Shown one piece after another: positions 24,937-34,052 of a stretch of 64,000 bases of DNA (position 1 is its first letter; the number at the start of each line of letters is the position of its first letter). The position numbers and the translations under genes are program-made. Under the pieces are notes generated by a model. The model ran no database searches. It saw nothing but the letters and a program-made list of their open reading frames with translations, and had not been told where the DNA came from. This DNA is from Mesobacillus sp. S13 (GTDB taxonomy: Bacteria > Bacillota > Bacilli > Bacillales > Cytobacillaceae): the NCBI RefSeq assembly GCF_020422885.1, contig NZ_CP084622.1:978001-1042000 (forward strand), in the 5' to 3' direction.

Positions 24937-25998
24937 ATGATGAAAATCCTAGCGGTAAATCCAGGCTCCACTTCTACCAAGCTAGCAGTGTATGAAAATG
25001 AAGATTTACTTTTTGAACAGACCATCCGCCATCCTGATGATGAAATCATGAAGCTTCCGGAACTAGATGACCAGTTGCCGTACAGGCTTGAGTCCATCGT
25101 GGAAGCTTTACGGTCGCAGGGCTTCAATCCTTCACACCTGGACGCAGTCGTTGGCCGGGGTGGAATGCTGAAGCCGATGGACAGTGGGACGTATCTTGTT
25201 GATGAAAATCTGCTGAATGACGCCCGCTCTGGGAAATATGGCAATCACGCTTCAAACCTGGGATCAATAATCGCAGCTGAAATAGCTGACTCTCAACAAA
25301 TACCCGCCTATATCGTTGACCCAGTATGTGTAGATGAACTGGTTGTGGAAGCAAGGATTTCGGGCCTGGCTGATATAGAAAGGAAAAGCCATGTCCATGC
25401 ACTGAATATTAAGGGTGTTTCTCGTAAAATTGCTGTACATCTTGGAAAGGTTTTAGAAGATACCAGTTTCGTTGTTGCCCATCTTGGAGGCGGCATATCG
25501 GTTGCAGCGGTACGGAATGGACAAATCATCGACGTCAATAATGCTGAAAATGAAGGTCCATTTTCACCCGAAAGAGCAGGCGGACTGCCGGCAAAACAGC
25601 TCGTACAGCTTTGTTTTTCAGGGAAATACACTGAAAAAGATTTGCTTCAAAAAATGACAAAGCAGGGTGGGGTGTTTTCCTATCTAGGGACTAAGAATCT
25701 CATGGAAGTTGAGGATTGGGCCGCTGAGGGTGACCTAGAGGCTGCCATGGTTTTGAAGGCAATGGTACATCAAATCGTAAAAGAGATTGGCGCGATGGCC
25801 ACCGTACTTGAAGGTGAGATGGACGGAATCATCCTAACTGGGGGAATCGCCCATTCAGATAGGATTGTAGCTTTAATTAGAAAGAAAATCAGCTTTCTAG
25901 GGAAAGTTTTCGTCCTGCCAGGTGAAGCGGAAATGGAAGCATTGGCAGCAGGTGCTTTACGAGTGATGGGAGGAATCGAAGACGCGAAAATCTATTGA
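24937..25998 (+). CDS. buk: Butyrate (branched-chain fatty acid) kinase
   Basis: This 353-residue acetokinase-family enzyme makes ATP and acid from butyryl- or branched acyl-phosphate. ASKHA motifs are visible: ILAVNPGSTSTKLAVYEN at the start, VGRGGMLKP, VVAHLGGGISVAAVRNGQIIDVNNAENEGPFSPERAG, and the adenosine motif IILTGGIAHSDRI near the end. GGAGAGG precedes two possible ATG starts (24937/24940). In B. subtilis the same three steps lie with lpdV-bkd genes; here the operon stops after buk at a terminator. Confidence 0.93.
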   Translation: MMKILAVNPGSTSTKLAVYENEDLLFEQTIRHPDDEIMKLPELDDQLPYRLESIVEALRSQGFNPSHLDAVVGRGGMLKPMDSGTYLVDENLLNDARSGKYGNHASNLGSIIAAEIADSQQIPAYIVDPVCVDELVVEARISGLADIERKSHVHALNIKGVSRKIAVHLGKVLEDTSFVVAHLGGGISVAAVRNGQIIDVNNAENEGPFSPERAGGLPAKQLVQLCFSGKYTEKDLLQKMTKQGGVFSYLGTKNLMEVEDWAAEGDLEAAMVLKAMVHQIVKEIGAMATVLEGEMDGIILTGGIAHSDRIVALIRKKISFLGKVFVLPGEAEMEALAAGALRVMGGIEDAKIY

Positions 25999-26045
25999 AA
26001 AAGGCATGGGCCCATGTGATGAAAATGGGGCTCATGCCTTTTTAT
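25998..26045 (+). terminator. Terminator between buk and panE
   Basis: AAAAAGGCATGGGCCCAT is complementary, with one bulge, to ATGGGGCTCATGCCTTTTT. It has T runs both ways and could serve both convergent genes. Confidence 0.85.
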
Positions 26046-26067
26046 TAGGTCTGGTATGACCACAGAT

Positions 26068-26994
26068 TTATTCAGAAGCAAGCTGACTTTCATAGACTTT
26101 AACATTTGCATAGATGGCAGATAAAATTGGAGCCTCCAAACCTGATTTCTTGGCATTCTCCAGCAAATAGCCAAAAAGGTGATCCGCTTCGGTCAGGAGT
26201 GATTTCTCCATATCCCGCTGCAGGGAGGACTTCATACCATGTCCGATTTCATTCATTTTTCCAAGAGTGGCCTCGATCGCTCCTTCAGCGAGTGGTGCAT
26301 CGAGTCTCTCCATGATTTCCGCAGCTTCATGGACCAGTTTATGAATTGTATGCCAGCCATGCTCTTGATCGCGAATAGGGCCGATTGGTGACCTGAACAG
26401 GGAGGTGATCCCGCTTAATGAAGTGATGAATAAGTACTTGTGCCACATTTCCTGCTGGATTTTTTCAGAAAGACGAAAGCTTGCCTTCGTACCGCTGAAT
26501 ACATTCTCCAGCTGTAAAATCCGTACTGTTTTTTCGCCAGTCCGCTCACCGAAAACAAGGTCATGGATCGGGCTTGTTTGAATGATTTTACCATCCTGAG
26601 CCAGGGTGGTCTCGATAAAGCATAGGCCTCCAATGACCTTTTCTGTCCCGAATGCCTTGATCAGCACATCAAGATGAGCCATTCCGTTCAATAATGGGAG
26701 GACCATCGTCTCTTCTCCTACATAATGCCGGATGTCCTCAATGGCGCCTTCCAAATGGTAGGACTTTGTAGAGACAAGAATAACATCATATGGTTCAGCA
26801 TTTTCTCCCGCCAAAACCGTTTTAGGTTCAGGGACATGCATATCTCCGTGAATGCTTTCCACCACCAGCCCATTTGCACGAAGCTGCTGCTGGCGCTTTT
26901 CACGCACCAAAAACGTGACATCTTCTCCTTTTTCCAAGAGGCGGCCGCCAAAGTAGCCGCCAATTGCACCTGCACCTACGATCAATATTTTCAT
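26068..26994 (-). CDS. panE: 2-dehydropantoate 2-reductase family protein
   Basis: This 308-residue NADPH-dependent reductase is of the ketopantoate reductase family. The Rossmann start is MKILIVGAGAIGGYFGGRLLEKG. The family segments VILVSTKSYHLEGAIEDI, LPLLNGMAHLDVL and catalytic-lysine region EMWHKYLFITSLSGITSL follow. ATG 26994 is chosen because AGGAGG lies 8 bp upstream; longer frames lack a site. It stands alone, so pantothenate synthesis is likely but a paralogous role (several bacilli carry extra copies) cannot be excluded. Confidence 0.85.
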   Translation of the reverse strand: MKILIVGAGAIGGYFGGRLLEKGEDVTFLVREKRQQQLRANGLVVESIHGDMHVPEPKTVLAGENAEPYDVILVSTKSYHLEGAIEDIRHYVGEETMVLPLLNGMAHLDVLIKAFGTEKVIGGLCFIETTLAQDGKIIQTSPIHDLVFGERTGEKTVRILQLENVFSGTKASFRLSEKIQQEMWHKYLFITSLSGITSLFRSPIGPIRDQEHGWHTIHKLVHEAAEIMERLDAPLAEGAIEATLGKMNEIGHGMKSSLQRDMEKSLLTEADHLFGYLLENAKKSGLEAPILSAIYANVKVYESQLASE

Positions 26995-27061
26995 ATCCAT
27001 AACCTCCTTGACTATGTAAAAGCGCACGCCTGGAATCAAGCGTGCACCTGGTATTGTCTTA

Positions 27062-27217
27062 TTAATATGCCAGGAAGGCTGCTAAAAACCCGCCTGCTGT
27101 AATAAGGACAATGATAATTTTTGTGAAAAAGGGAAGCTGCTCTTTCCCTTTTTCATTAACCTGGCTTTCCTTCTCATTGACTGATTTGCGGTATTCCGGA
27201 CTGCAGCATCCGCTCAT
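27062..27217 (-). CDS. Small membrane protein coupled to cstA (51 residues)
   Basis: This 51-residue protein opens MSGCCSPEYRKSVNEKESQV and ends in one membrane helix, TKIIIVLITAGGFLAAFLAY. Its ATG lies 2 bp after the cstA stop, with AGGTGG inside the end of cstA, so translation is coupled. The paired cysteines near the N-terminus are striking for such a small protein. Its position suggests an accessory subunit or stability factor for the CstA transporter. I do not recognise a named family. Confidence 0.65.
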   Translation of the reverse strand: MSGCCSPEYRKSVNEKESQVNEKGKEQLPFFTKIIIVLITAGGFLAAFLAY

Positions 27218-27219
27218 CG

Positions 27220-28671
27220 TTACGCCACCTGGTTATAGCTGGAGATATCCTCTTCAAGCGGGATATTTTTTGCCCGAGCTTTCTTGGCAGCGTTGAAGAA
27301 AATGACCGTGATGACAGCTGTGACAATTAATGCTCCGATATTGGATACTGTCAGTGATTGGCCGAATCCGATTTGGGCATTAAGGATATAGGAAGTTGTA
27401 GCTGCTGTCATGAACATACCAGGAATCATCGCGATCCAGTAGTTCTTCTTGGCGATGAACAGGTACATGGCACCGACCCAAAGCGCGATGACCGCTGTTG
27501 ATTGGTTAGCCCAGGAGAAGTATCTCCAGAGAAGCGTGAAATCAATTTTTGTCAAAGCGAAAGAGATCACGAATAATGGAACAGCAATCCAAAGACGGCT
27601 AGTGATTTTCTTCTGTGAAAAATTGAAGTAATCAGCGATGATCATACGCGCGCTTCGGAAAGCAGTATCACCAGAAGTGATCGGAAGTACGATTACACCA
27701 AGTACAGCAAGTGTACCGCCGATTGCACCAAGCATCAATGTTGAAGCTTCACTTACTATTGCAGCAGGTCCGCCGTTAGCAAGCATGTCGTTCAAGCCGT
27801 TGTAGCCATCGAATAAGCTCATTGCCGCAGCAGCCCAGATCATTGCGATGACACCTTCAGCGATCATCATGCCGTAGAAAATTTTGCGGCCATTCTTTTC
27901 ATTTTGCGTTGTACGTGAAATGATCGGCGTTTGTGTTGCATGGAAACCTGACAGCGCACCGCAAGAAATTGTTAAGAACAATAGCGGGAAAATCGCTGCA
28001 TTACCAGGATGGAAATTCGTTAGTGATAATTCAGGAATCGGTGCTCCCGTGATAACAAGCATTGCACCTACTCCGACTGCACTGATCAACAGCAATGCCC
28101 CAAAGATCGGGTAGAAGCGGCCAATGATTTTATCAACAGGAAGCAATGTCGCTAAAATATAGTAAACAAAGATTGCTGCAATGATGATTCCCATTGTTAC
28201 CTTTCCGTCCATCAATGTATGAAGCAAGCCAGCCGGAGCTGTGACGAAAACGGTTCCAACTAATAATAAAAGAAGAATCGCAAATGCATTAACGACATGC
28301 TTCATGAATTTACCCAGGAATTTTCCTGCAAGTTCAGGAAGGTGTGCGCCTCGGTTACGGATTGAAATCATACCTGTAAGGTAATCGTGGACAGCACCAG
28401 CGAAGATAGCGCCAAGAACGATCCAAAGGAAAGCAACCGGTCCGTAAAGTGCTCCCATGATCGGCCCGAAAATAGGTCCAACACCAGCGATATTAAGAAG
28501 CTGGATCAAAGAGTTCTTTGCTGTGGACATTGGCACATAGTCAACGTCATCCTTATGTGTATAAGCCGGAGTGTTACGACCTTCGTTCACTCCAAAAACC
28601 TTTTCAACAAACTTTCCATACGTAAAATAACCAACAATTAAAAGTGCAATACCAGCTAGAAAGGTATACAT
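27220..28671 (-). CDS. cstA: Carbon starvation protein A family transporter
   Basis: This 483-residue membrane protein has about twelve to fourteen helices. Characters of the CstA family are present: YTHKDDVDYVPMSTAKNSLIQLLNIAGVGPIFGPIMGALYGPVAFLWIVLGAIFAGAVHDY (about residues 36-95) and GALSGFHATQTPIISR. CstA/BtsT-type proteins import peptides or pyruvate. AGGAGG lies 6 bp before ATG 28671. The lytST pair lies just upstream in the same direction; in enterobacteria a LytS/LytTR pair (BtsSR) controls the CstA-like pyruvate transporter, so pyruvate is the favoured substrate here. A cre box overlaps the promoter. Confidence 0.88.
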   Translation of the reverse strand: MYTFLAGIALLIVGYFTYGKFVEKVFGVNEGRNTPAYTHKDDVDYVPMSTAKNSLIQLLNIAGVGPIFGPIMGALYGPVAFLWIVLGAIFAGAVHDYLTGMISIRNRGAHLPELAGKFLGKFMKHVVNAFAILLLLLVGTVFVTAPAGLLHTLMDGKVTMGIIIAAIFVYYILATLLPVDKIIGRFYPIFGALLLISAVGVGAMLVITGAPIPELSLTNFHPGNAAIFPLLFLTISCGALSGFHATQTPIISRTTQNEKNGRKIFYGMMIAEGVIAMIWAAAAMSLFDGYNGLNDMLANGGPAAIVSEASTLMLGAIGGTLAVLGVIVLPITSGDTAFRSARMIIADYFNFSQKKITSRLWIAVPLFVISFALTKIDFTLLWRYFSWANQSTAVIALWVGAMYLFIAKKNYWIAMIPGMFMTAATTSYILNAQIGFGQSLTVSNIGALIVTAVITVIFFNAAKKARAKNIPLEEDISSYNQVA

Positions 28672-28694
28672 ATGAAACCTCCTCAAAAGAAAAT

Positions 28695-28717
28695 TGTATG
28701 CGTTTTCATTAAGTATA
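28695..28717 (-). promoter_or_regulatory. cstA promoter -10 with cre box
   Basis: On the minus strand TATACT (28717-28712) is a plausible -10 box. TGAAAACGCATACA (28708-28695) matches the cre consensus TGWAANCGNTNWCA at all but one position. Repression by CcpA during growth on good sugars would fit a carbon-starvation gene. Binding is inferred. Confidence 0.6.
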
Positions 28718-28833
28718 ATAGAGAAGGTGGAATTGTGGCTGTTTTGTGAACAAGATGCAGGAAAATGAGCCTGAAGTGCAAAATATGTCGATTGAAATGC
28801 AAAAAAGCACCCTTAAGATGCTTTAATGAGTAC

Positions 28834-29565
28834 TTATAATTCCAGCTGAGTCCTCAGTGACTTTACATAATTCCGGCTGACTGACAGCATTTCCTCCCTG
28901 CCTTCAATTTCCAGTTGATAGGCGCCATTGAACCATGGTGTAAGGCGGGTGACATAATCCAGATTCACAATATAGCTTTTATGAATCCGGAAAAAGGAGT
29001 ATGCTGTAAGCCGGGCTTCCAGATCTTTTAAAGGAATCCTTGTTTCGTATTCCTTTGTTTTCGTGATGATTTTTGAGTATTTTTCTTCTCTCGATATGTA
29101 GAGGATATCCTTCGGATCCAGATAAAAAATCTCGCCATCCCCTTCAACGGCAAGCTTGCCAGTCTGCTTGGCAGACTCTTGTTCAGCTGGCATCAGAAAA
29201 TGTTTCTCAATCCTAAGGATCGTTTCTTTCAGCTGATTCTCGTCATACGGTTTAAGCAAGTAATCGACAGCTTCATATCTGAAAGCCTCGGCAGCAAATT
29301 GCGGATAGGCCGTTGCAAACACAATCAGCGGCGTTTTTTTGAATTCCATCAACGCTTTCGCCGCTTCCATTCCATTCATTTTTGGCATTTCAACATCCAG
29401 GAAGACGACATCAGGATAAAACTGCAAAGCTTTCATGACTGCAGCTTCACCTGACTCCGCTTCTCCAACAACCTGGATGGAGGGGAAGGATTGCAATAAA
29501 TGCTTCAGTTCATCCCGGCTGTATAATTCATCATCAACGATCAGAGTACGTATCATCTTATCCAT
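28834..29565 (-). CDS. lytT: LytTR-type response regulator
   Basis: This 243-residue regulator has an N-terminal receiver (IRTLIVDDELYSRDELKHLL; phospho-acceptor Asp in VVFLDVEMPKMNG; YPQFAAEAFRYEAVDYLLKP) and a C-terminal LytTR DNA-binding domain (ILYISREEKYSKIITKTKEYETRIPLKDLEARL and FFRIHKSYIVNLDYV). ATG 29565 lies 8 bp after GGAGG within the lytS end. It forms a two-component pair with lytS and lies upstream of cstA. Confidence 0.92.
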   Translation of the reverse strand: MDKMIRTLIVDDELYSRDELKHLLQSFPSIQVVGEAESGEAAVMKALQFYPDVVFLDVEMPKMNGMEAAKALMEFKKTPLIVFATAYPQFAAEAFRYEAVDYLLKPYDENQLKETILRIEKHFLMPAEQESAKQTGKLAVEGDGEIFYLDPKDILYISREEKYSKIITKTKEYETRIPLKDLEARLTAYSFFRIHKSYIVNLDYVTRLTPWFNGAYQLEIEGREEMLSVSRNYVKSLRTQLEL

Positions 29566-29568
29566 CAA

Positions 29569-31302
29569 TCATTCCTCCGCTTGTGGAATCGTAAAGGAAA
29601 CCTTCGTGCCTTTTCCAGGCTCACTATCAATCCGCAATGAGGCATCTTCCCCAAAGTTCATCGTAAGTCTTCTATTTACATTAAAAAGCGCGATTCCGCT
29701 TCCTGTTTCAGAATCTATTATTTGTTTGCCTAGCAGATTAATCCGTTCCTGGTTCATTCCCTGCCCATTATCGTTCACTGTTACAATCGTGCTTTTAATC
29801 CCTTTACGAATGGCTATATGAATTTGGCAGTCATGATCCATATCCTTAATTCCATGTTTTACGGCATTTTCTACTATTGGCTGCAGCGTCAGCGGCGGGA
29901 TTTTTACAGGCAAAGCGTCCTCCTCTATATCGTAGGTAACCCGCAGCTTTTCTACAAACCGCGTCTCTTCAATGGATAGATAGGCTTTCACGTGAGCCAA
30001 TTCCTGCTCAAGAGTCGTCATTGACACGGTAGTTGCATTTAAATTTTGTCTCAGGAAATGAGATAGAGAGACAAGAAGCATCCGTGCTTTTGCCGGATCA
30101 ATCCTGATCAGTGAGGTGATGACATTCATTGTATTGAATAAAAAATGAGGACTGATCTGAGCCTGAAGGGCCTTAACCTCAGCTTCCTTTGCAAGCTGAT
30201 AGGCCTTATCGGCTTCAGCGATTTCGAGCTGGTTGCTGAGCAGATTGCTGAGCCCGGATATCAGTTCAATGACGACATCGGTAATTTCCTTTTCCGATTT
30301 AAAATAAAACTTCAGCGTGCCTATATTTTCCTCGCGCAGTTTCAATGGAGCAATCACTGCTGCGCCAAGCGGACAGCTTTGCTCGCGGCAGTGGATCGTT
30401 TCATCATTGGCGACGACCAGTTTTCCGCTTTTCAGCACATCCCTTGTAATCTGGGTCTGGATAGGGCTTGTTGAGCGGTGATGGTCATCAGCAAGACCAA
30501 TATGGGCAAGGATTTCATATTGGTTGGTGATTGCCACCGCGCTAGTCTGTACTTCGTTGTGTAAAATCTGGCATACTGCCTGCGCTGAATCCTGATTGAT
30601 GCCCTTGCGCAAGTAGGCGAGTGTCTGGTCGGCAATCCTCAGCGTTTTTTGCGCTAGCATCGCTCCAGTCTTTTCCTCCTCGGAAACCACATTCTTGATT
30701 ACCATTAAAAATAGAGCAGACCCCAGCCCATTTGCGATGATCATCGGAACACCGATTATTTCAACGAGAGTTTGAGCTTGTACATAAGGCTTGGCAATCA
30801 ATAGGATAATCAGCATTTGAACACTTTCGGCAATCGCCCCGACCAGGAAGGCGGTTCTTAGGTTGATATTATTTTTCTTCTTCTGAAAACGGCCCGCGAT
30901 GATTCCAGCCACGATTGCCGCAAGTCCGCACGCAAGAGCAGTGAATCCGCCGAGCGTGAACCGATGCAGACCCGCAATAAGGCCGGCACCAATACCAACC
31001 TTGTAGCCGCCAAGCATCCCGGCAATTACAATCCCGATGACACGGGAATTAGCAATGGCTTCATCCGAAGCCAAATCAGCTGCCCAGGGGTTGAACTGGA
31101 GATTATCCGTTGAAAAACTCATCCCGGAATATGTACCAATAATCCCGAAAAAACCAAAGAATAGAATGGCAAAATATTGCTGGCGCCGGTTCAGGGAATC
31201 ATGGTAAATCAATCCCCTGAAGAAACGGAACCTCGTTAAAATGAAAGCAATCGTCACGATGATGCCAAGCCGCTCCAGCATCGTAATGAGTAATTCGAAC
31301 AT
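29569..31302 (-). CDS. lytS: LytS-type sensor histidine kinase
   Basis: This 577-residue membrane kinase has a 5TM-LYT sensor (about residues 1-195, with SRVIGIVIAGMLGGYKVGIGAGLIAGLHRFTLGGFTALACG), then a GAF domain (about 215-350). The His-kinase domain carries the phospho-His at 386 in QISPHFLFNTMNVITSLIR. The ATPase N-box is TLQPIVENAVKHGIKD and the G-box is NDNGQGM. GAGGAG precedes the ATG. Homologues sense extracellular pyruvate in enterobacteria and B. subtilis. Adjacent cstA is its likely target. Confidence 0.92.
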   Translation of the reverse strand: MFELLITMLERLGIIVTIAFILTRFRFFRGLIYHDSLNRRQQYFAILFFGFFGIIGTYSGMSFSTDNLQFNPWAADLASDEAIANSRVIGIVIAGMLGGYKVGIGAGLIAGLHRFTLGGFTALACGLAAIVAGIIAGRFQKKKNNINLRTAFLVGAIAESVQMLIILLIAKPYVQAQTLVEIIGVPMIIANGLGSALFLMVIKNVVSEEEKTGAMLAQKTLRIADQTLAYLRKGINQDSAQAVCQILHNEVQTSAVAITNQYEILAHIGLADDHHRSTSPIQTQITRDVLKSGKLVVANDETIHCREQSCPLGAAVIAPLKLREENIGTLKFYFKSEKEITDVVIELISGLSNLLSNQLEIAEADKAYQLAKEAEVKALQAQISPHFLFNTMNVITSLIRIDPAKARMLLVSLSHFLRQNLNATTVSMTTLEQELAHVKAYLSIEETRFVEKLRVTYDIEEDALPVKIPPLTLQPIVENAVKHGIKDMDHDCQIHIAIRKGIKSTIVTVNDNGQGMNQERINLLGKQIIDSETGSGIALFNVNRRLTMNFGEDASLRIDSEPGKGTKVSFTIPQAEE

Positions 31303-31390
31303 AATATTGCTCCTCAGGAAGTGTTTGCACTTATTTTAAATGAATGATCATGAAAAACAAAGACACATTGTCTGAGTTTTATATGAAAAT

Positions 31391-31416
31391 AAGCCTGGCA
31401 TGTTGCTGCCAGGCTT
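31391..31416 (-). terminator. Hairpin between the DUF4097 gene and lytS
   Basis: AAGCCTGGCA and TGCCAGGCTT form a perfect 10-bp stem with a 6-nt loop and a T-rich minus-strand exit. Confidence 0.7.
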
Positions 31417-31460
31417 TGGAATCCCCATTTCGCTTCTACCAATAGGGTGGAAGAAAGTGA

Positions 31461-31583
31461 ATTATAGCGAAGAACTTATTTTTATAGCGAGTTTTTGATT
31501 TTTATAGCGACTTTCTGATTATTATAGCGACTTTTTTATTAATATAGCGAACTGGAAATTCAAGCTTGTTTTTTCCAGTTCGC
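31461..31583. repeat. Five-unit 20-bp tandem repeat closing on a hairpin (copy R3, different word)
   Basis: The word WTTATAGCGA starts at 31461, 31481, 31501, 31521 and 31541, an exact 20-bp period. The spacers are AGAACTTATT, GTTTTTGATT, CTTTCTGATT and CTTTTTTATT. The fifth unit merges into GCGAACTGGAAA (31547-31558), which pairs over 12 bp with TTTCCAGTTCGC (31572-31583). The closing hairpin is the same as in the 22611 and 59798 arrays although the repeated word differs. It ends 15 bp before the stop of the DUF4097 gene, so the hairpin may also end its transcription. Confidence 0.85.
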
Positions 31584-31598
31584 CACCTCTATAAAGTT

Positions 31599-32462
31599 CT
31601 ACTTTATATTAATATTCCCGCTAGATACATCAGCATTGATTTCGAATTTGCCGCTTCCGTGTTTGCCGCGCAGGCGGTTGTCAGATTGTTCTTTGTTCTG
31701 AAGCGGAAAATCGCTTGATATGTTCCCGCTGCTTACTTTTCCATTCAATGTAAAGCCTGCATCTTCAGGCAGATCCAATCCGATATAGCCGGAGCTGACG
31801 TCCAGGCTGACATCATCCAACAACTGGTCCATCTGGATTTCCAGCTTGCCAGATGAAACATCAGCATCAACCTTGCCAGAATAGTTTTTGACATTAACGC
31901 TTCCGGAGCTGACATCAAATGAACCGGATTGAGCCTCGATCGAGTTCATTTCAACCTCGCCTGATGAGCTCTGGTTTACCAATGTTTCAACATCGAAATT
32001 CTCCAATGTGGCCCTTCCCGAACCGATATTGAGTGAAAGATCTCTTAGCTTCATAGGGTTGTCGGCAGATTCACCTTTAAAAACAATCTTCCCTGAACCG
32101 AGCTCGATGTCCATATCCTTTTCATAATCTTCAGGGATATAAACTGTCATAGTCGTCTTATCCATCTCAAACCAGTTGAACCAGAAAAAGCCTTTCCGTT
32201 TAACAGAAACCTTTATTTCATCACCGTGTTCCTGAACTTTGACCGTTCCTTCCCCTTCCAACTCGGCGCGGACATCATCGCGGTCCTCTGGCACAATCAC
32301 CGTCTCGACGCTTGATACATCAATACTGATTTTATCCGTATCATTGGTTACCTTCACAGCATCTTCCGCTTGTGCAAAGTTCAATCCGCTCCCATCGAAC
32401 AAATAATTCCATCCAATATAGGCCCCGGTAATCACCAGGAAAATAACTAAAATCCGTTTCAT
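31599..32462 (-). CDS. DUF4097 (LiaG/YvlB-like) membrane-anchored protein
   Basis: This 287-residue protein has one N-terminal membrane anchor (RILVIFLVITGAYIGWNYLF) and an extracytoplasmic DUF4097 beta-helix-like region. That region shows many repeats of the type D-V-S-S-G-x-hydrophobic (SSGEVEM, VSSGSVNV, VSSGKLEI, VSSGYIGL, VSSGNISS, VSSGNINI). Such proteins occur in envelope-stress operons (LiaG, YvlB), but no lia genes are next to it. GAGAGGAGTTTTTATAA precedes the ATG. It lies downstream of pepT. Confidence 0.8.
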   Translation of the reverse strand: MKRILVIFLVITGAYIGWNYLFDGSGLNFAQAEDAVKVTNDTDKISIDVSSVETVIVPEDRDDVRAELEGEGTVKVQEHGDEIKVSVKRKGFFWFNWFEMDKTTMTVYIPEDYEKDMDIELGSGKIVFKGESADNPMKLRDLSLNIGSGRATLENFDVETLVNQSSSGEVEMNSIEAQSGSFDVSSGSVNVKNYSGKVDADVSSGKLEIQMDQLLDDVSLDVSSGYIGLDLPEDAGFTLNGKVSSGNISSDFPLQNKEQSDNRLRGKHGSGKFEINADVSSGNINIK

Positions 32463-32641
32463 TTATAAAAACTCCTCTCAAGTTTCCTTCTATATCCAGA
32501 ATAAGGGGATTCGCTCTGAACCCCAATGCACCTCCGATTTAAATCTCGATAGGACCTGAGGCGTATTTTAGAATAGGCCGCTTCTCTTTTCGAGAAGACT
32601 TCAGAAAAAATTAGATTAAGAAAGCCAAATGAGCATGAACA

Positions 32642-32682
32642 AAGAAGCCGGATTCCGTACTGCTTGGGAATCTGACTTCTGG
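32642..32682 (-). terminator. Terminator of pepT
   Basis: AGAAG..GATTCC and GGGAATC..CTTCT form an interrupted stem about 12 bp beyond the pepT stop, with a short T-rich exit on the minus strand. Confidence 0.6.
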
Positions 32683-32693
32683 TTGATTTAAGG

Positions 32694-33926
32694 TTAGGAC
32701 TTTGCTTCAAAAAGTTTAGCTATTTCTACAATGGTTTCGACTGATTTCATCATGTTATCAACAGAGATATATTCGAACCTTCCATGGAAGTTTTCTCCGC
32801 CTGTAAAAATATTCGGTGTTGGCAGTCCCATATAGCTTAGCTGTGAACCGTCTGTACCGCCGCGGATCGGTTTGACGATCGGTTTGATGCCGAGGTTTTC
32901 CATTGCTTCATAGGCGATATCGACAATTTCCTTCACCGGTTCGATTTTATCCTTCATATTGTAATACTGGTCACTCATTTCAAGATCAATGCGGGTCTCG
33001 CCATAAGTCAGTCTCAATTCATTGGTGATCTTCTGCATCAAGTCCTTGCGTGCCTGGAAGCTGTCACCGTCAAAATCTCGGATGATATAGTGAAGCGTTG
33101 TTTCCTCGACATCACCGTTGATCGAGCTAAGATGGAAAAAGCCTTCATATCCCTCGGTGTGTTCCGGTGCTTCTTCTGCAGGAATCTTGCTGTTGAAATC
33201 CATGGCGATTTTGGCTGAGTTCACCATTTTTCCTTTTGCTGTTCCCGGGTGGACGTTCTTGCCTTTAAAAGTCACCTTCGCGCTTGCTGCGTTAAAGCTT
33301 TCATACTCCAGCTCGCCAAGCGGTCCGCCATCGATAGTATAAGCGAACTTCGCATTGAAAGCTTCAACATCGAACTTATGAGGGCCTCTGCCAATTTCCT
33401 CATCTGGTGTGAATGCAACACGAATCTTACCATGCTTGATTTCCGGATGCTGAATCAAATAAGCCATCGCTGTCATGATTTCGGCGATTCCAGCTTTATT
33501 GTCAGCTCCAAGCAGCGTCGTTCCGTCAGTGGTGATCAGGGTATGTCCTTTATACTGAGGCAGCTCCGGAAAATCAGCAGGAGACAGGATGATATTCTGT
33601 TCCATGTTCAGGACAATCTGATTGCCATCGAAGTTTTCAACAATCTGTGGATTTACATTTTTGCCGGTAAAATCAGTTGCTGTATCAACATGAGCGAGGA
33701 AACCGATCGTTGGCACATTTTTATCCGTATTGGCAGGAAGGGTGGCCATCACATAACCATGGTCGTCAATACTGACTTCCTCCATGCCGATTGTTTTCAA
33801 CTCTTCGACCAGCATATTGGCAAGCGTTAGCTGTCCTGCTGTCGATGGGGTGGTTTCACTGCTTTCATCCGATTGAGTATCCACTTTTACATATGAGGTA
33901 AATCTTTCGATAATCTCGTTTTTCAT
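32694..33926 (-). CDS. pepT: Peptidase T (tripeptide aminopeptidase)
   Basis: This 410-residue cytoplasmic zinc peptidase of family M20 releases N-terminal residues from tripeptides. Metal ligands and signature segments are visible: [13 protein letters not shown] (His/Asp), [24 protein letters not shown] (Glu pair), [19 protein letters not shown], and the C-terminal His in [12 protein letters not shown]. The ATG follows AGGAGATGACAGGAA. It is transcribed ahead of the DUF4097 gene but separated by a terminator. Confidence 0.95.
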   Translation of the reverse strand: MKNEIIERFTSYVKVDTQSDESSETTPSTAGQLTLANMLVEELKTIGMEEVSIDDHGYVMATLPANTDKNVPTIGFLAHVDTATDFTGKNVNPQIVENFDGNQIVLNMEQNIILSPADFPELPQYKGHTLITTDGTTLLGADNKAGIAEIMTAMAYLIQHPEIKHGKIRVAFTPDEEIGRGPHKFDVEAFNAKFAYTIDGGPLGELEYESFNAASAKVTFKGKNVHPGTAKGKMVNSAKIAMDFNSKIPAEEAPEHTEGYEGFFHLSSINGDVEETTLHYIIRDFDGDSFQARKDLMQKITNELRLTYGETRIDLEMSDQYYNMKDKIEPVKEIVDIAYEAMENLGIKPIVKPIRGGTDGSQLSYMGLPTPNIFTGGENFHGRFEYISVDNMMKSVETIVEIAKLFEAKS

Positions 33927-34052
33927 TTCCTGTCATCTCCTATTTACTATGTATATTTTCATATTAGCACAGATCGACTGGAACACCATTTTAAAAAGAA
34001 TGAAAATTCCATTTTTTGTGAGTATAATATATAGAAAAGGAGGCTGGGAAAG

